DNA of 64,000 nt from Variovorax sp. WS11. Its GTDB lineage: Bacteria > Pseudomonadota > Gammaproteobacteria > Burkholderiales > Burkholderiaceae_C. The translations under genes were made by a program, and so were the position numbers. The DNA lies in NCBI RefSeq assembly GCF_010499245.1, contig NZ_JAAGOW010000005.1, forward strand, positions 806,001 to 870,000, read 5' to 3'. The notes under the pieces were generated by a model. That model was not told the origin of the DNA and searched no databases. It was given only the letters and a program-made list of their open reading frames with translations. Positions 33,674-43,390 of the stretch are shown here, one piece after another (the stretch's first letter is position 1; each line of letters starts with the position of its first letter).

Positions 33674-34036
33674 ATGAACCCCGAGAAGGAATTCTTCGAG
33701 CGCCTGGCTTCCGGGCGCTTCATGATCCAGAAGAGCCGCAGCACCGGCGGCCATGTGTACCACCCGCGCGTGGCCGAGCCGGGCACCGGCGCGACCGACC
33801 TCGAATGGGTCGAGGCCTCGGGCCGCGGCATCGTCTACTCGACGACGGTGATCCGCGGCAAGCCGCCGGCAGCGAACGCCAACCTCGCGCTGATCGATCT
33901 TGCCGAGGGGCCGCGCATGATGAGCCGTGTCGACGGCATCGCGCCCGAGGCGGTGAAGATCGGCATGGCGGTGCGCGCCAGGATCATCACCGAGGAGGAG
34001 CATCCGCTGGTCGTGTTCGAACCGGCGGAGGGCTGA
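33674..34036 (+). CDS. DUF35 OB-fold protein, partner of the Ltp2-like thiolase
   Basis: 120 residues from the ATG at 33674 with AAGGAA upstream; an ATG at 33647 would overlap the SDR. The C-terminal OB-fold is recognisable (EWVEASGRGIVYSTTVIR, then ALIDLAEGPRMMSRV). DUF35 proteins usually carry an N-terminal zinc ribbon with four Cys; this one has no Cys at all and reads KSRSTGGHVYHPRVAEPG there. In actinobacterial steroid degradation a DUF35 domain binds and activates the Ltp2 aldolase. The gene next door, three bases away, is an Ltp2-like protein, so the same partnership is inferred. Confidence 0.8.
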   Translation: MNPEKEFFERLASGRFMIQKSRSTGGHVYHPRVAEPGTGATDLEWVEASGRGIVYSTTVIRGKPPAANANLALIDLAEGPRMMSRVDGIAPEAVKIGMAVRARIITEEEHPLVVFEPAEG

Positions 34037-34039
34037 GCG

Positions 34040-35194
34040 ATGCAGGAACGTTTCCCCCGCGGCCGGAGCGCGATCGTCGGCACCGCCACCTTCGGCTGCG
34101 GCGCTGCTCCGGGCTACAGCTCGATGGAGCTGGCACATCAGGCGAGCGTACTCGCGCTGGCCCAGGCCGGATTGAAGCCATCGGATGTCGATGGCCTGTT
34201 CGTCGTGGTCATGGACGACTCGCTGTCCGGTCTGACCTTCGCCGAGACGCTCGGCATTCACCCGCGATTCCTCGACAACAACCGCACCGGCGGCTCCTCG
34301 TTCCAGGTGCATGCGATGCTGGCCGCGCTGGCGCTCGATGCCGGCCTGTGCGACGTGGCGCTGATTGCCTACGGCAGCAACCAGCGCAGCAGCACCGGCA
34401 AGCTGCTGCAATCGTCGCGGCCCTCGCCGTGGGAGTCGCCGTACAAGCCGCTGCGCCCGATCTCGTCGTATGCGCTCGCCGCGGCGCGCCACATGCACCA
34501 GTACGGCACGACGAAGGAGCAGCTCGGCGCCGTCGCCGTGGCTGCGCGCCAATGGGCAGCGCTGAACCCCGAGGCCTTCGTGCGCGAGCCGTTGACGATG
34601 GAGGACTACCTGAAGGCCCGCCTGGTCGCCGACCCCTTCGGCGTGCGCGACTGCTGCCTCGTCACCGACGGCGCGGCCGCGGTGGTGCTGACGCGCGCGG
34701 ACCGTGCGAAGGATCTGTGCAGTCGGCCGGTGTACCTGCTCGGCGGCGCGCAGTCCACGACGCACCGCGAGATCGCGAGCATGCCGGACCTGACCGTCAC
34801 CGGGCTCGCCGAGGCCGGCCCGCGCGCCTATGCGCAGGCCGGTGTGGGCCCCCAGGACATCGATGTCGTCGAGCTGTACGACGCGTTCACCATCAACCCG
34901 ATCCTGTTCCTCGAGGATCTGGGCTTCTGCGAGAAGGGCGAAGGGGGCCGCTTTGTCGAGGGCGGCCGCATCGCGCCGGGCGGGGAACTGGCGGTGAACA
35001 CCAACGGCGGCGGCCTGTCCTGCGTGCACCCGGGCATGTATGGTCTGTTCACGATCGTCGAGGCGGCGCGCCAGCTCGCGGGCAGCGCCGGCGAGCGGCA
35101 GGTGCCGGGCGCGAAGCTGGCGATTGCGCAGGGCAACGGCGGCGAGCTCTCGCACGAGGCGCTCGTGATCCTGGGCAGCCAAGAAACGCCATAG
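34040..35194 (+). CDS. SCP2/Ltp2-like thiolase-fold protein, probable side-chain aldolase
   Basis: 384 residues in the lipid-transfer-protein branch of thiolases. The nucleophilic Cys of true thiolases is missing: the segment at 80-88 reads NNRTGGSSF. Tyr280 in ELYDAFT and Tyr334 in VHPGMYGLF fall where Ltp2-type retro-aldolases have catalytic tyrosines, and His330 is kept. Known Ltp2 enzymes cleave a 3-hydroxyacyl-CoA side chain from a steroid, releasing propionyl-CoA and a ketone or aldehyde, in complex with a DUF35 domain. The DUF35 gene before it and the MaoC hydratase after it complete that step, so aldolytic cleavage is the favoured role. Confidence 0.78.
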   Translation: MQERFPRGRSAIVGTATFGCGAAPGYSSMELAHQASVLALAQAGLKPSDVDGLFVVVMDDSLSGLTFAETLGIHPRFLDNNRTGGSSFQVHAMLAALALDAGLCDVALIAYGSNQRSSTGKLLQSSRPSPWESPYKPLRPISSYALAAARHMHQYGTTKEQLGAVAVAARQWAALNPEAFVREPLTMEDYLKARLVADPFGVRDCCLVTDGAAAVVLTRADRAKDLCSRPVYLLGGAQSTTHREIASMPDLTVTGLAEAGPRAYAQAGVGPQDIDVVELYDAFTINPILFLEDLGFCEKGEGGRFVEGGRIAPGGELAVNTNGGGLSCVHPGMYGLFTIVEAARQLAGSAGERQVPGAKLAIAQGNGGELSHEALVILGSQETP

Positions 35195-35208
35195 GCATTG
35201 GAATCGAC

Positions 35209-36078
35209 ATGCTCGACTACGAGATCTGCAAGAACTGGACTTTCCCCGACCTGGTCCATCGCTATACCGAACGCGACACGATGCTGTATGCGCTGGGCCT
35301 GGGCTTCGGGCAGGACCCGATGGATCGCGGCGCCCTGCGCTTCGTCTACGAGGAGGCGTTGCAGGCGGTCCCGACCATGGCGGCGGTGATGGGCTCGCCC
35401 GGCATCTGGTGGCGCGACCCGAAGACCGGCGCCGATGCCGTCAAGCTGGTGCACGGCGAGCAGGACGTGCGGGTCCTGCGCCCGTTGCCGGTCAAGGGCT
35501 GCGTGATCGCGCGCAACCGCGTGGTCTCGCTGACCGACAAGGGCGCCGGCAAGGGGGCGGTCGCGGTGGTGCTGCGGACGCTGGTCGACGCGGCAAGCGG
35601 CGAGCCTGTGGCGGAGAGCCGCAACGTGACCTTCTTGCGCGGCGACGGCGGCTTCAGCGCCAATGGCGGCAGGAGCGATCCCGGCCCCGAGCCGCTGCCG
35701 GCCGTGCCCGAACGCGCGGCCGATGTCGAAGTGAGCTATGCCACGCGGCCCGAGGCGGCCTTGATCTACCGCCTGAGCGGCGACGTGAATCCGCTGCATG
35801 CCGATCCCGAAGTGGCCGCGAAGGCCGGCTTCGACCGCCCGATCCTGCACGGCCTGTGCACCTACGGCATGGCGGCGCGCGCGGTGATCGAGCAGGTGCT
35901 CGACCACGATGCGGCACGCCTGAAGCGCCTGGCGCTGCGCTTCACCTCGCCGGTCTGGCCGGGGGAGACCGTGCGCTACGAACTGTGGCGCGAGGGTGCG
36001 GCGCTGCTGCGGCTGCGCGCCAGTGTCGATGCGCGCAAGACGGTGGTGCTGAACAACGGCTTGGTCGAGGTCGGCTGA
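35209..36078 (+). CDS. MaoC-family (R)-specific enoyl-CoA hydratase 2, double hotdog
   Basis: 289 residues, full double-hotdog length as in the hydratase-2 domain of peroxisomal multifunctional enzyme 2. The catalytic motif YRLSGDVNPLHADPE (about 187-201) with Asp192, Asn194 and His197 is intact, followed by RPILHGLCTYG. ATG at 35209, 14 bases after the Ltp2-like gene. It should hydrate a bulky 2-enoyl-CoA, giving the 3-hydroxy ester that the Ltp2/DUF35 pair could cleave, or that the HSD17B4-like SDR at 46574 could oxidise. Last gene of the rightward operon. Confidence 0.86.
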   Translation: MLDYEICKNWTFPDLVHRYTERDTMLYALGLGFGQDPMDRGALRFVYEEALQAVPTMAAVMGSPGIWWRDPKTGADAVKLVHGEQDVRVLRPLPVKGCVIARNRVVSLTDKGAGKGAVAVVLRTLVDAASGEPVAESRNVTFLRGDGGFSANGGRSDPGPEPLPAVPERAADVEVSYATRPEAALIYRLSGDVNPLHADPEVAAKAGFDRPILHGLCTYGMAARAVIEQVLDHDAARLKRLALRFTSPVWPGETVRYELWREGAALLRLRASVDARKTVVLNNGLVEVG

Positions 36079-36143
36079 TTCCAACTGTCGAGCAGGGCGC
36101 TCCTTGCACTGGGGGGCGCCCGACGGGGTATGTGCCTGCGCGC

Positions 36144-36394
36144 TGCAAAGGCGCCCGCGGGTCCGCTGCGGCGCGCCACTGTGGCGGTCGTCGCTTCGCG
36201 CCGACTTCCCTGCGGTGCTCGCGTCGCCGGCCTGCCGCAGAACTCGCGACGTTCACTTCGTTCACTCTGCTCAAACAGCTGCGGCAAGTCAGTCCACGAA
36301 GCACGCCTGTCCTTCGGCAGGCGTGCGGCCGGCGACGCTCCGCTCCTCGGCGCCACAGAGGCGCGCCGCAGCGGACCCGCGGGCACCTTTGCGG
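36144..36394. repeat. Large imperfect palindrome with ~40-base inverted arms
   Basis: The left arm at about 36144-36187 (GCCCGCGGGTCCGCTGCGG inside) is mirrored by the right arm at about 36351-36394 with only a few mismatches. Inside are nested inverted pairs (GTCGCCGGCC/GGCCGGCGAC and TGCCGCAG/CTGCGGCA) and a perfect hairpin CACGCCTG/CAGGCGTG at 36302-36325. The whole could extrude as a branched cruciform or fold as RNA. No transposase is present. Confidence 0.65.
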
Positions 36395-36501
36395 GATACG
36401 TTGCGCCGGTTTCCCCGAACATCCAAACACCCCAGAACGCTGGGTGCGTGCGGCCGGGGCCGGGGTCCGGGTCGGTATTCAGATCAACCCCACCGTCTCC
36501 T

Positions 36502-36617
36502 CCGCGGAAGGTGGTCTGCGGGCCGGGCGATTTCTGGGGCGGCGAGCACCGCAGCGGAGTCGGCGCGAAGCGACGACCGCCCCAGTATGAGCCCGGACCG
36601 CAGACCGCCTTCCGCGG
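36502..36617. repeat. Second imperfect palindrome, 23-base inverted arms
   Basis: CCGCGGAAGGTGGTCTGCGG at 36502 is mirrored by the arm ending at 36617 with one or two mismatches; an inner pair CTGGGGCGG/CCGCCCCAG makes a second stem. It lies about 110 bases from the first palindrome and has the same look of a nonautonomous intergenic repeat. Confidence 0.6.
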
Positions 36618-36752
36618 CGCGCAAGCCAGCATCCATCGCTCTTGCACACCCCGCGCAGCTCCTTGGAAAAGCGAAGCCAGTGCGTTGCCACGAGCCCTGC
36701 TGTCGGGCGCCCGCCAGGAGCGGCAGTACCTCTGCAGCGGCGGCCTGTAGGC

Positions 36753-37667
36753 TCAGCCTTCCCCTGCTGATGTGCCCCGTGCCTTCAGGCGCACGACGCT
36801 GTCGCCATACGGCTCGTCGCGGTTCTTCAGCGCCTCCTTCAGCCCGCCCGACGTCATGTCGGCCTTGAACTGCGTGCGCCGCGGCCCGCTGGCCAGGTGC
36901 GCGCGCGCGTCGAGCTCGGCCGTGAGGCGCTGCAGCGTGCGCACATGCATCAGCTCCATGCCGAGGTTGACGACCCGCTTGTGCGCGGCGAGCAGATCGA
37001 CGTCGGTCAGGGCGATGCGGCGCGCGAGTTCGGCGACCTCGTCTTCGAGCCGATCGGCCGGCACGGCTTCCATCACGAGGCCGAGGCGTGCTGCATCGAG
37101 ACCGCTCACGCAGTCGCCGGTGAACATCAACCGCTTGGCCCATTGCGGGCCGGCATGGGCGAGCCAGAACTGCGTCGGCGGCGTGCCGTTGGCGCGCGTC
37201 GCCGGAAAGCCGATGCGCGCGTCCTCGGCCGCCAGCACCAGGTCGCACAGGAAGGCGAGGTCGGTGCCCCCGGCCAGGCAGTTGCCGTGGATCTTCGCGA
37301 TCACCGGCTTGTGCAGGTCGAAGATGCGCATGCGCTGTTCGAGCGTGCGCTCGAGCGCCCAGCAATCGTCGTCGAAGCCGCTGCGCTGACTCCGGTACAG
37401 CGCCGGGTCGTAGGGCATGTCCTCGGGTGCGACGCCGGCGTAGGCGCCGGCCAGGTCGTAGCCGGCGCAGAAGTCGCGCCCGGCGCCGTCGATCACGATG
37501 ACGCTCACGTCGCGCCGGTCGTCGGCCTCGAGCAAGGCCTGCTCGAGCTCGCCGAGCATGGTGTCGGACAGCGCGTTGCGCTTGTCGGGCCGGTTCAGCG
37601 TGATGCGCGCCACCCGCTCTTCGATCTTGAAAAGAATCGTCTCGCTGCTCTTCAGCCACTTGTTCAT
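36753..37667 (-). CDS. Crotonase-fold protein (enoyl-CoA hydratase/isomerase family)
   Basis: 304 residues; ATG at 37667 with GGAGA upstream. GRDFCAGYDLAGAY and CLAGGTDLAFLCD mark the fold. The first Glu position is Asp, and the second region reads FPATRANGTPPTQF without Glu, so ordinary hydration is doubtful. About 40 residues longer than most relatives because of an insert near 95-115 and a C-terminal extension. ATGA overlap with the SDR upstream shows co-translation. Confidence 0.83.
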   Translation of the reverse strand: MNKWLKSSETILFKIEERVARITLNRPDKRNALSDTMLGELEQALLEADDRRDVSVIVIDGAGRDFCAGYDLAGAYAGVAPEDMPYDPALYRSQRSGFDDDCWALERTLEQRMRIFDLHKPVIAKIHGNCLAGGTDLAFLCDLVLAAEDARIGFPATRANGTPPTQFWLAHAGPQWAKRLMFTGDCVSGLDAARLGLVMEAVPADRLEDEVAELARRIALTDVDLLAAHKRVVNLGMELMHVRTLQRLTAELDARAHLASGPRRTQFKADMTSGGLKEALKNRDEPYGDSVVRLKARGTSAGEG

Positions 37668-38518
37668 GGCGTGTCTCCAGTCAGGTCGGCCTTCGCTTCG
37701 TCCTCGGCCGCGATCATTTCCAGGGCGGCGAGCGCCGCCACTTCGCCGACGCCGCCGTCCACCGGCAGGCAGACACCGCTGATGAAGCGTGCCTCGTCGC
37801 TCGCGAGGAACAGCGCGGCGGCCGCGACATCCCACGCGTCGCCTTCGATGCCCAGCGGCGCGATGCGGCGGCGGCGCTCGCGGCCGGCCGCGTCGACGAA
37901 CTGCGCGACCAGCGGAGTGAACAGGTGGCCCGGCGCGATCGTGTTCGCACGCACGCCGTCGCGGCCGTACATCACCGCGAGCTCGCGCGACAGCGCCACG
38001 ACGGCGGCCTTCGAGGGGCCGTAGGCCGCGCCGCCGTGGGCGCGCAGGCCGGCGGTGGACGCGATGTTGACGATGTTGCCGCGCGAGGCGACCAGGTGCG
38101 TGATCGCCTGCTGCGTCATCAGCACGACGCTCTTCAGGTTGATGTCGAGCACGCGCTGCCACAGCCCGTCGGGCAGCGCCTCCAGGCGGCCGCCGCCGGC
38201 ACCGTGGCCGACGTTGTTCACCAGCACGTCGAGGCGGCCGTAGTGTTCGAGCGTTGCCGCGACGACGCGGCGGCAGCCGTCCACCTCGGTGACGTCGGCG
38301 GCACAGACGAAGGCGTCGCCCCCGTCCTCGGCGATCAGGCGGCGCGTGATCTCGGCGCGTTCGGCATCCAGGTCCACCAGCGCGACGTGCGCGCCTTCGC
38401 GCGCGAACACGCAGGCGATGGCCTTGCCGGTGCCGAAGCCCTCGCCCTGCGAACCGGCGCCGGTGACGATCGCGACCTTGCCGGCCAGGCGCTGCAAGTA
38501 GCGAGAGGGGCGGGACAT
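37664..38518 (-). CDS. Short-chain dehydrogenase/reductase with extended glycine loop
   Basis: 284 residues with ATG at 38518. The cofactor loop is the longer TGAGSQGEGFGTGKA type rather than TGxxxGIG. NNVG is at 101-104; Tyr166 and Lys170 (YGPSK) complete the site. C-terminal FISGVCLPVDGGVGE is FabG-like, followed by an additional 20-residue tail. It stands between the PhyH gene (six bases upstream) and a crotonase, so probably oxidises the hydroxyl introduced by PhyH or a beta-hydroxy group. That is inference from order. Confidence 0.83.
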   Translation of the reverse strand: MSRPSRYLQRLAGKVAIVTGAGSQGEGFGTGKAIACVFAREGAHVALVDLDAERAEITRRLIAEDGGDAFVCAADVTEVDGCRRVVAATLEHYGRLDVLVNNVGHGAGGGRLEALPDGLWQRVLDINLKSVVLMTQQAITHLVASRGNIVNIASTAGLRAHGGAAYGPSKAAVVALSRELAVMYGRDGVRANTIAPGHLFTPLVAQFVDAAGRERRRRIAPLGIEGDAWDVAAAALFLASDEARFISGVCLPVDGGVGEVAALAALEMIAAEDEAKADLTGDTP

Positions 38519-38523
38519 GGCGC

Positions 38524-39504
38524 TCAATGGATGGGGCGCATGATCGTCGCGCGGCCGCCCCGTGCTGCAAGGATGACTTCGTCGCCGACATGGAAGCGCG
38601 TGGCGATGTCGGCCAGCGGGACCTGCTGGCCGTCGAGGCCGCGGCAATAGCTCGCCGCGTCGACGACGAAACGTCCGCTGCGCCCATCTTCGCCTTCGAG
38701 CTCGACTGCGTGCGCTTCGACGGCGGTGAGGCGACCGACCATCGGCGGGTCCTCGTTCGCGCCCATCACGCGGATGTCCATCGACAGGCGAAAGCGGTCG
38801 GAACGGTTCGCGAGGCCGGTGTGCGGGGTGTTGAGGTCCATCAGCAGCACGTCACCGGGCCGGTAGGTGGTGCGGCGCCAGCGCTCGGCCGGCACCGCGC
38901 CCTCGGGAATCGGGTAGAGCGGCGGCTGCTGCGTGTCGTGCAGGATCGGACCGCGGTGCAGGCCTTCGCCGAGGATCAGGCCGCCGACCTCGTCATCGAT
39001 CTCGGCGAGCGGGATCCAGCAGATGCGGAAGGGGATGCCCTTGTTGTAGAAGCCGTCCTGGTGCACGAAGTCCAGGCGCGAACGCGTTCGGTCGGCCGCC
39101 GGCGGCGTGGCACGGTACTCCACGGTCGGGATCCAGAAGGGCTCGTCCTGCAGCAGGTGCCGGAAGAAGGCGTGGATCGACGGCTCGCGCACGAAGGGCT
39201 GCCAGGCCTTGCGCTTCGACAGCGGATCCATCCGGAAGGGGAAGCCCTCGAGGCTCGCGCCGTTGTAGCGCGCCTCGGGGTCTGCCGGGTCGGCCACGCC
39301 GTACTCGCCGAGCAGTTGCATGTAGACGGCGCGCAGGCGCGCGACCGCGTCGCGGTCCAGCACGTCGCGGAAGAACCAGTAGCCGTTGCGCTCCCAGGCG
39401 GCATCGAGTGCGGCCCGGTCGCCGAGCAGATGGTTGGAGGACTCCAGTTCGCGTAGCCGGGGCGCGGTGGCGGGGGGTGTCGCAAGAGCGGCTGGGGATT
39501 GCAT
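38524..39504 (-). CDS. Phytanoyl-CoA dioxygenase (PhyH) family protein
   Basis: 326 residues from the ATG at 39504. The Fe(II)/2-oxoglutarate facial triad is visible: His148 and Asp150 in FVHQDGF, and His228 in NTPHTGL, with Arg residues a few positions on for 2-oxoglutarate. Members hydroxylate phytanoyl-CoA or diverse natural products. Here it may alpha-hydroxylate a methyl-branched CoA ester or hydroxylate a ring. A palindromic operator ends only seven bases before the ATG, implying a very short leader; no ribosome-binding site is seen, so a downstream start is possible. Confidence 0.8.
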   Translation of the reverse strand: MQSPAALATPPATAPRLRELESSNHLLGDRAALDAAWERNGYWFFRDVLDRDAVARLRAVYMQLLGEYGVADPADPEARYNGASLEGFPFRMDPLSKRKAWQPFVREPSIHAFFRHLLQDEPFWIPTVEYRATPPAADRTRSRLDFVHQDGFYNKGIPFRICWIPLAEIDDEVGGLILGEGLHRGPILHDTQQPPLYPIPEGAVPAERWRRTTYRPGDVLLMDLNTPHTGLANRSDRFRLSMDIRVMGANEDPPMVGRLTAVEAHAVELEGEDGRSGRFVVDAASYCRGLDGQQVPLADIATRFHVGDEVILAARGGRATIMRPIH

Positions 39505-39510
39505 ATAACG

Positions 39511-39540
39511 GAACAATGTTCGTAAAATAGAACGTAGTTC
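39511..39540. promoter_or_regulatory. Tandem GAAC-N3-GTTC operators between PhyH and CMD genes
   Basis: Two palindromes, GAACAATGTTC (39511-39521) and GAACGTAGTTC (39530-39540), have centres 19 bases apart, about two helical turns. On the + strand TAAAAT follows the first copy and suits a -10 box for the CMD gene; on the - strand TATTTT follows the second copy and suits PhyH. This is the only doubled site in the window and could give tighter control. Confidence 0.65.
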
Positions 39541-39629
39541 ACTGTAGGCGATGACCCGGGCGTCCCACCAAGCGGGTTTACCCGAATCGTCGTCGCGAGC
39601 CGATGCCCAACCACCCGGAGACCCATTCG

Positions 39630-40070
39630 ATGAGCAGCGAAGACGAACAGAGCCCCAACTACCAACGGGGCGTGAACCTCGTGCGCGAGATGCTCGGGGA
39701 GGCCTTTCTCGGCGGCATGCTTTCGGCGGCGAACTCGGGAGGCTTCGCGGCGGATGCCGCGACGATCGCGCTCGAATCGGCGTTCGGCGCCGTCTGGTCG
39801 CGCCCGGGCCTGCAGCGCAAGGAGCGCAGTCTCGTCACCATCGGCATCCTCGTCGGCATGGGCAAGCCCAACGAGCTGAAGAACCATGTGCGCGCGGGGC
39901 TGAACAACGGCCTGACGGTCATCGAGCTGCAGGAGGCGCTGATCCAGGCGATTCCGTACTGCGGCTTCCCCTGCGTGGCCGAGGCGCTGGAGGCGACGGT
40001 GGCGGTGCTGCGCGAGCGCGGGCTGGTCGGCGACAACGTGAAGACGGCGAAGGATCGCGGGATGCTTTAG
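39630..40070 (+). CDS. Carboxymuconolactone decarboxylase (CMD/AhpD-like) family protein
   Basis: 146 residues from the ATG at 39630, preceded by GGAG nine bases away; an ATG at 39603 is the alternative. The all-helical CMD domain is seen in ERSLVTIGILVGMGKPNELK, HVRAGLNNGLTVIELQEALI and IPYCGFPCVAEAL. The CxxC pair of AhpD peroxidases is absent, so it belongs to the decarboxylase-like side. It is alone on its transcript under the doubled operator, facing PhyH. A lactone or 3-oxo-acid decarboxylation step is possible but unproven. Confidence 0.82.
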   Translation: MSSEDEQSPNYQRGVNLVREMLGEAFLGGMLSAANSGGFAADAATIALESAFGAVWSRPGLQRKERSLVTIGILVGMGKPNELKNHVRAGLNNGLTVIELQEALIQAIPYCGFPCVAEALEATVAVLRERGLVGDNVKTAKDRGML

Positions 40071-40116
40071 CCGGCGCACCGAGCCGCGCGACCTCGCAGC
40101 GGGGGTCGTGCCGGTC

Positions 40117-40545
40117 TCACGCCGTTTCTTCCCCGATGACCTGGCACTGCGCAGTGGCCTGCGCGATGCGCTGCCCCTGGCTCCAGATATAGCAGTTGGC
40201 GAACACGACGCGCCGCCCGGCGCGCACCACGTCGACCTGCGCTTCCACCCAGGCGCCGGGCGGCGCGTTGCCGATCAGGTTGACCGACAGGTTGGTCGTC
40301 AGCATCTTCGGCCTCGGCTCTCGCGCATGCTTGGCGGCCCAGACGATCGCGGTGTCGGCCAGCATGCAGATCATGCCGCCGTGCATCATCGCGCCGCGGT
40401 TGCGGTGCTTGTCCTCGACCCGCAGGCCGACGATGTGCATGGCGTCGCGCCGTGCCGCATACAACGGCCCGACCAGTTCGTGGAAAGGGCCGAAGGCCGG
40501 CATCTGCTCGAAGCCGGGCGGGATGTCCGTCGGCGCAGCGTTCAT
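40117..40545 (-). CDS. PaaI-type hotdog thioesterase
   Basis: 142 residues with ATG at 40545 overlapping the crotonase stop (ATGA). HRNRGAMMHGGMICMLADTA carries His55 and Asp64 of the PaaI/DUF4442 thioesterase motif; TTNLSVNLIGNAPPGAWVEA continues the hotdog strand. It should hydrolyse CoA esters, rescuing CoA from stalled intermediates or releasing an end product. Second and last gene of the short operon starting at 41345. Confidence 0.82.
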   Translation of the reverse strand: MNAAPTDIPPGFEQMPAFGPFHELVGPLYAARRDAMHIVGLRVEDKHRNRGAMMHGGMICMLADTAIVWAAKHAREPRPKMLTTNLSVNLIGNAPPGAWVEAQVDVVRAGRRVVFANCYIWSQGQRIAQATAQCQVIGEETA

Positions 40546-41345
40546 CGGTTGCCGAAGCGCGGCGCACGCTTCTCGAAATAGGCCTTGCGCTTCTCCGCCG
40601 CATCTTCCGTCGCCTGGGCCTGGAAGACCGCGCGCGATTCGATCTCGCAGGCCGCTTCCAGGCTCGCGACGCCCTGGTTCAGCCACAGCGATTGCTTGGT
40701 GAGCCAGACGCCGAGCGGCACGTTGGCGCAGATCGCCTCGGCGAGCGCGCGCGCCTCGGCCAGCAGGCGCTCATCCGGCACCACGCGCAGTGCCAGCCCG
40801 ATGCGAGCCGCCTCGTCGGCCAGCACCGGACGCGCCGTCAGCAGGATCTCGGCGGCGCGCTGGGTGCCGACCGCGCGCGGCAGCATCCAGCTCATGCCGA
40901 GCTCGTGGCCGGTGCCGGCGTTGTGGATCGAGTTGACGAATTTGGCGGATTGCCCGGCCAGACACAGATCGGCCGCCAGCGCGAACGCGAAGCCGATGCC
41001 CGCCGCGGCGCCGTTCACTGCCGCAATCACCGGCTGCGGCAACTGGCGCATCAACAGCGGGATCTGCGCGATGCGCGTGATCGAGTGCTTCGCCACGTAG
41101 GGCTTGCCGAGCGCCGGGTCCACCCATGGCGCCGGCCCAGGCGAGCGCAGGTCATGGCCGGCGCAGAACGCGCGACCGGCGCCGGTGACGATCAGCACGC
41201 GCGTGCCGGCGTCGTGCCGCAGCGCCTCGAGCTGGGCGATCAGCGCCTCGTACATCGGGAAGTCGAAGGCGTTGAGCGCATCGGGCCGGTTCAGCGTCAG
41301 CGTGGCGATGCCGTCGTCGGAGGGTTCGTAGAGGAGGTCAGTCAT
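40542..41345 (-). CDS. Crotonase-fold protein (enoyl-CoA hydratase/isomerase family)
   Basis: 267 residues; ATG at 41345. GRAFCAGHDLRSP and AAGIGFAFALAAD mark the fold. Hydratase glutamates are missing; TGHELGMSW has Glu where PaaG-like members have Asp. It ends in EKRAPRFGNR. Transcribed from a divergent promoter shared with the ligase at 41444, with an operator copy 36 bases before its ATG. Confidence 0.84.
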   Translation of the reverse strand: MTDLLYEPSDDGIATLTLNRPDALNAFDFPMYEALIAQLEALRHDAGTRVLIVTGAGRAFCAGHDLRSPGPAPWVDPALGKPYVAKHSITRIAQIPLLMRQLPQPVIAAVNGAAAGIGFAFALAADLCLAGQSAKFVNSIHNAGTGHELGMSWMLPRAVGTQRAAEILLTARPVLADEAARIGLALRVVPDERLLAEARALAEAICANVPLGVWLTKQSLWLNQGVASLEAACEIESRAVFQAQATEDAAEKRKAYFEKRAPRFGNR

Positions 41346-41374
41346 GGCGCGATGGGCTTGTCTCTGTCGTTCGA

Positions 41375-41399
41375 ATTCTAGTACGATGTTCAATTAAAT
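41375..41399. promoter_or_regulatory. GAAC-N3-GTTC operator in the crotonase/ligase divergent promoter
   Basis: GTACGATGTTC at 41381-41391 matches the palindrome except for one base in the left half. TTAAAT follows on the + strand and TAGAAT on the - strand, each placed as a -10 box for one direction. It lies 36 bases from the crotonase ATG and 53 from the ligase ATG. Confidence 0.5.
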
Positions 41400-41443
41400 G
41401 AAGTGCCGCCGGATCGACGGCCACGTTTCAGGAGACGTTTTCC

Positions 41444-43345
<1,902 letters not shown>

Positions 43346-43347
43346 AC

Positions 43348-43365
43348 GAACATCGTTCACATAAT
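43348..43365 (+). promoter_or_regulatory. GAAC-N3-GTTC operator before the dehydrogenase pair
   Basis: Perfect palindrome GAACATCGTTC directly after the ligase stop, followed by CATAAT one base later as -10 box. It ends 32 bases before the dehydrogenase ATG. Its place inside a same-strand gene run shows that the 43391 operon has its own promoter in the same regulon. Confidence 0.65.
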
Positions 43366-43390
43366 TGATCAACTGAGAGCCACACTGTCC

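Larger units (their letters stand above)
36079..36752. other. Gene-free gap filled with palindromic repeats
   Basis: Between the convergent MaoC and crotonase genes there is no credible gene; short open frames on both strands are Arg/Ala/Pro-rich and coincide with the repeats. Two imperfect palindromes, at 36144-36394 and 36502-36617, take up over half of it. The remainder shows no promoter, RNA gene or protein family I can recognise. Confidence 0.7.

Noticed and set aside
36104..36868. Small open frames on both strands in the 36079-36752 gap
   Set aside because: They coincide with the inverted repeats, are Arg/Ala/Pro-rich, and have no ribosome-binding sites or family features.
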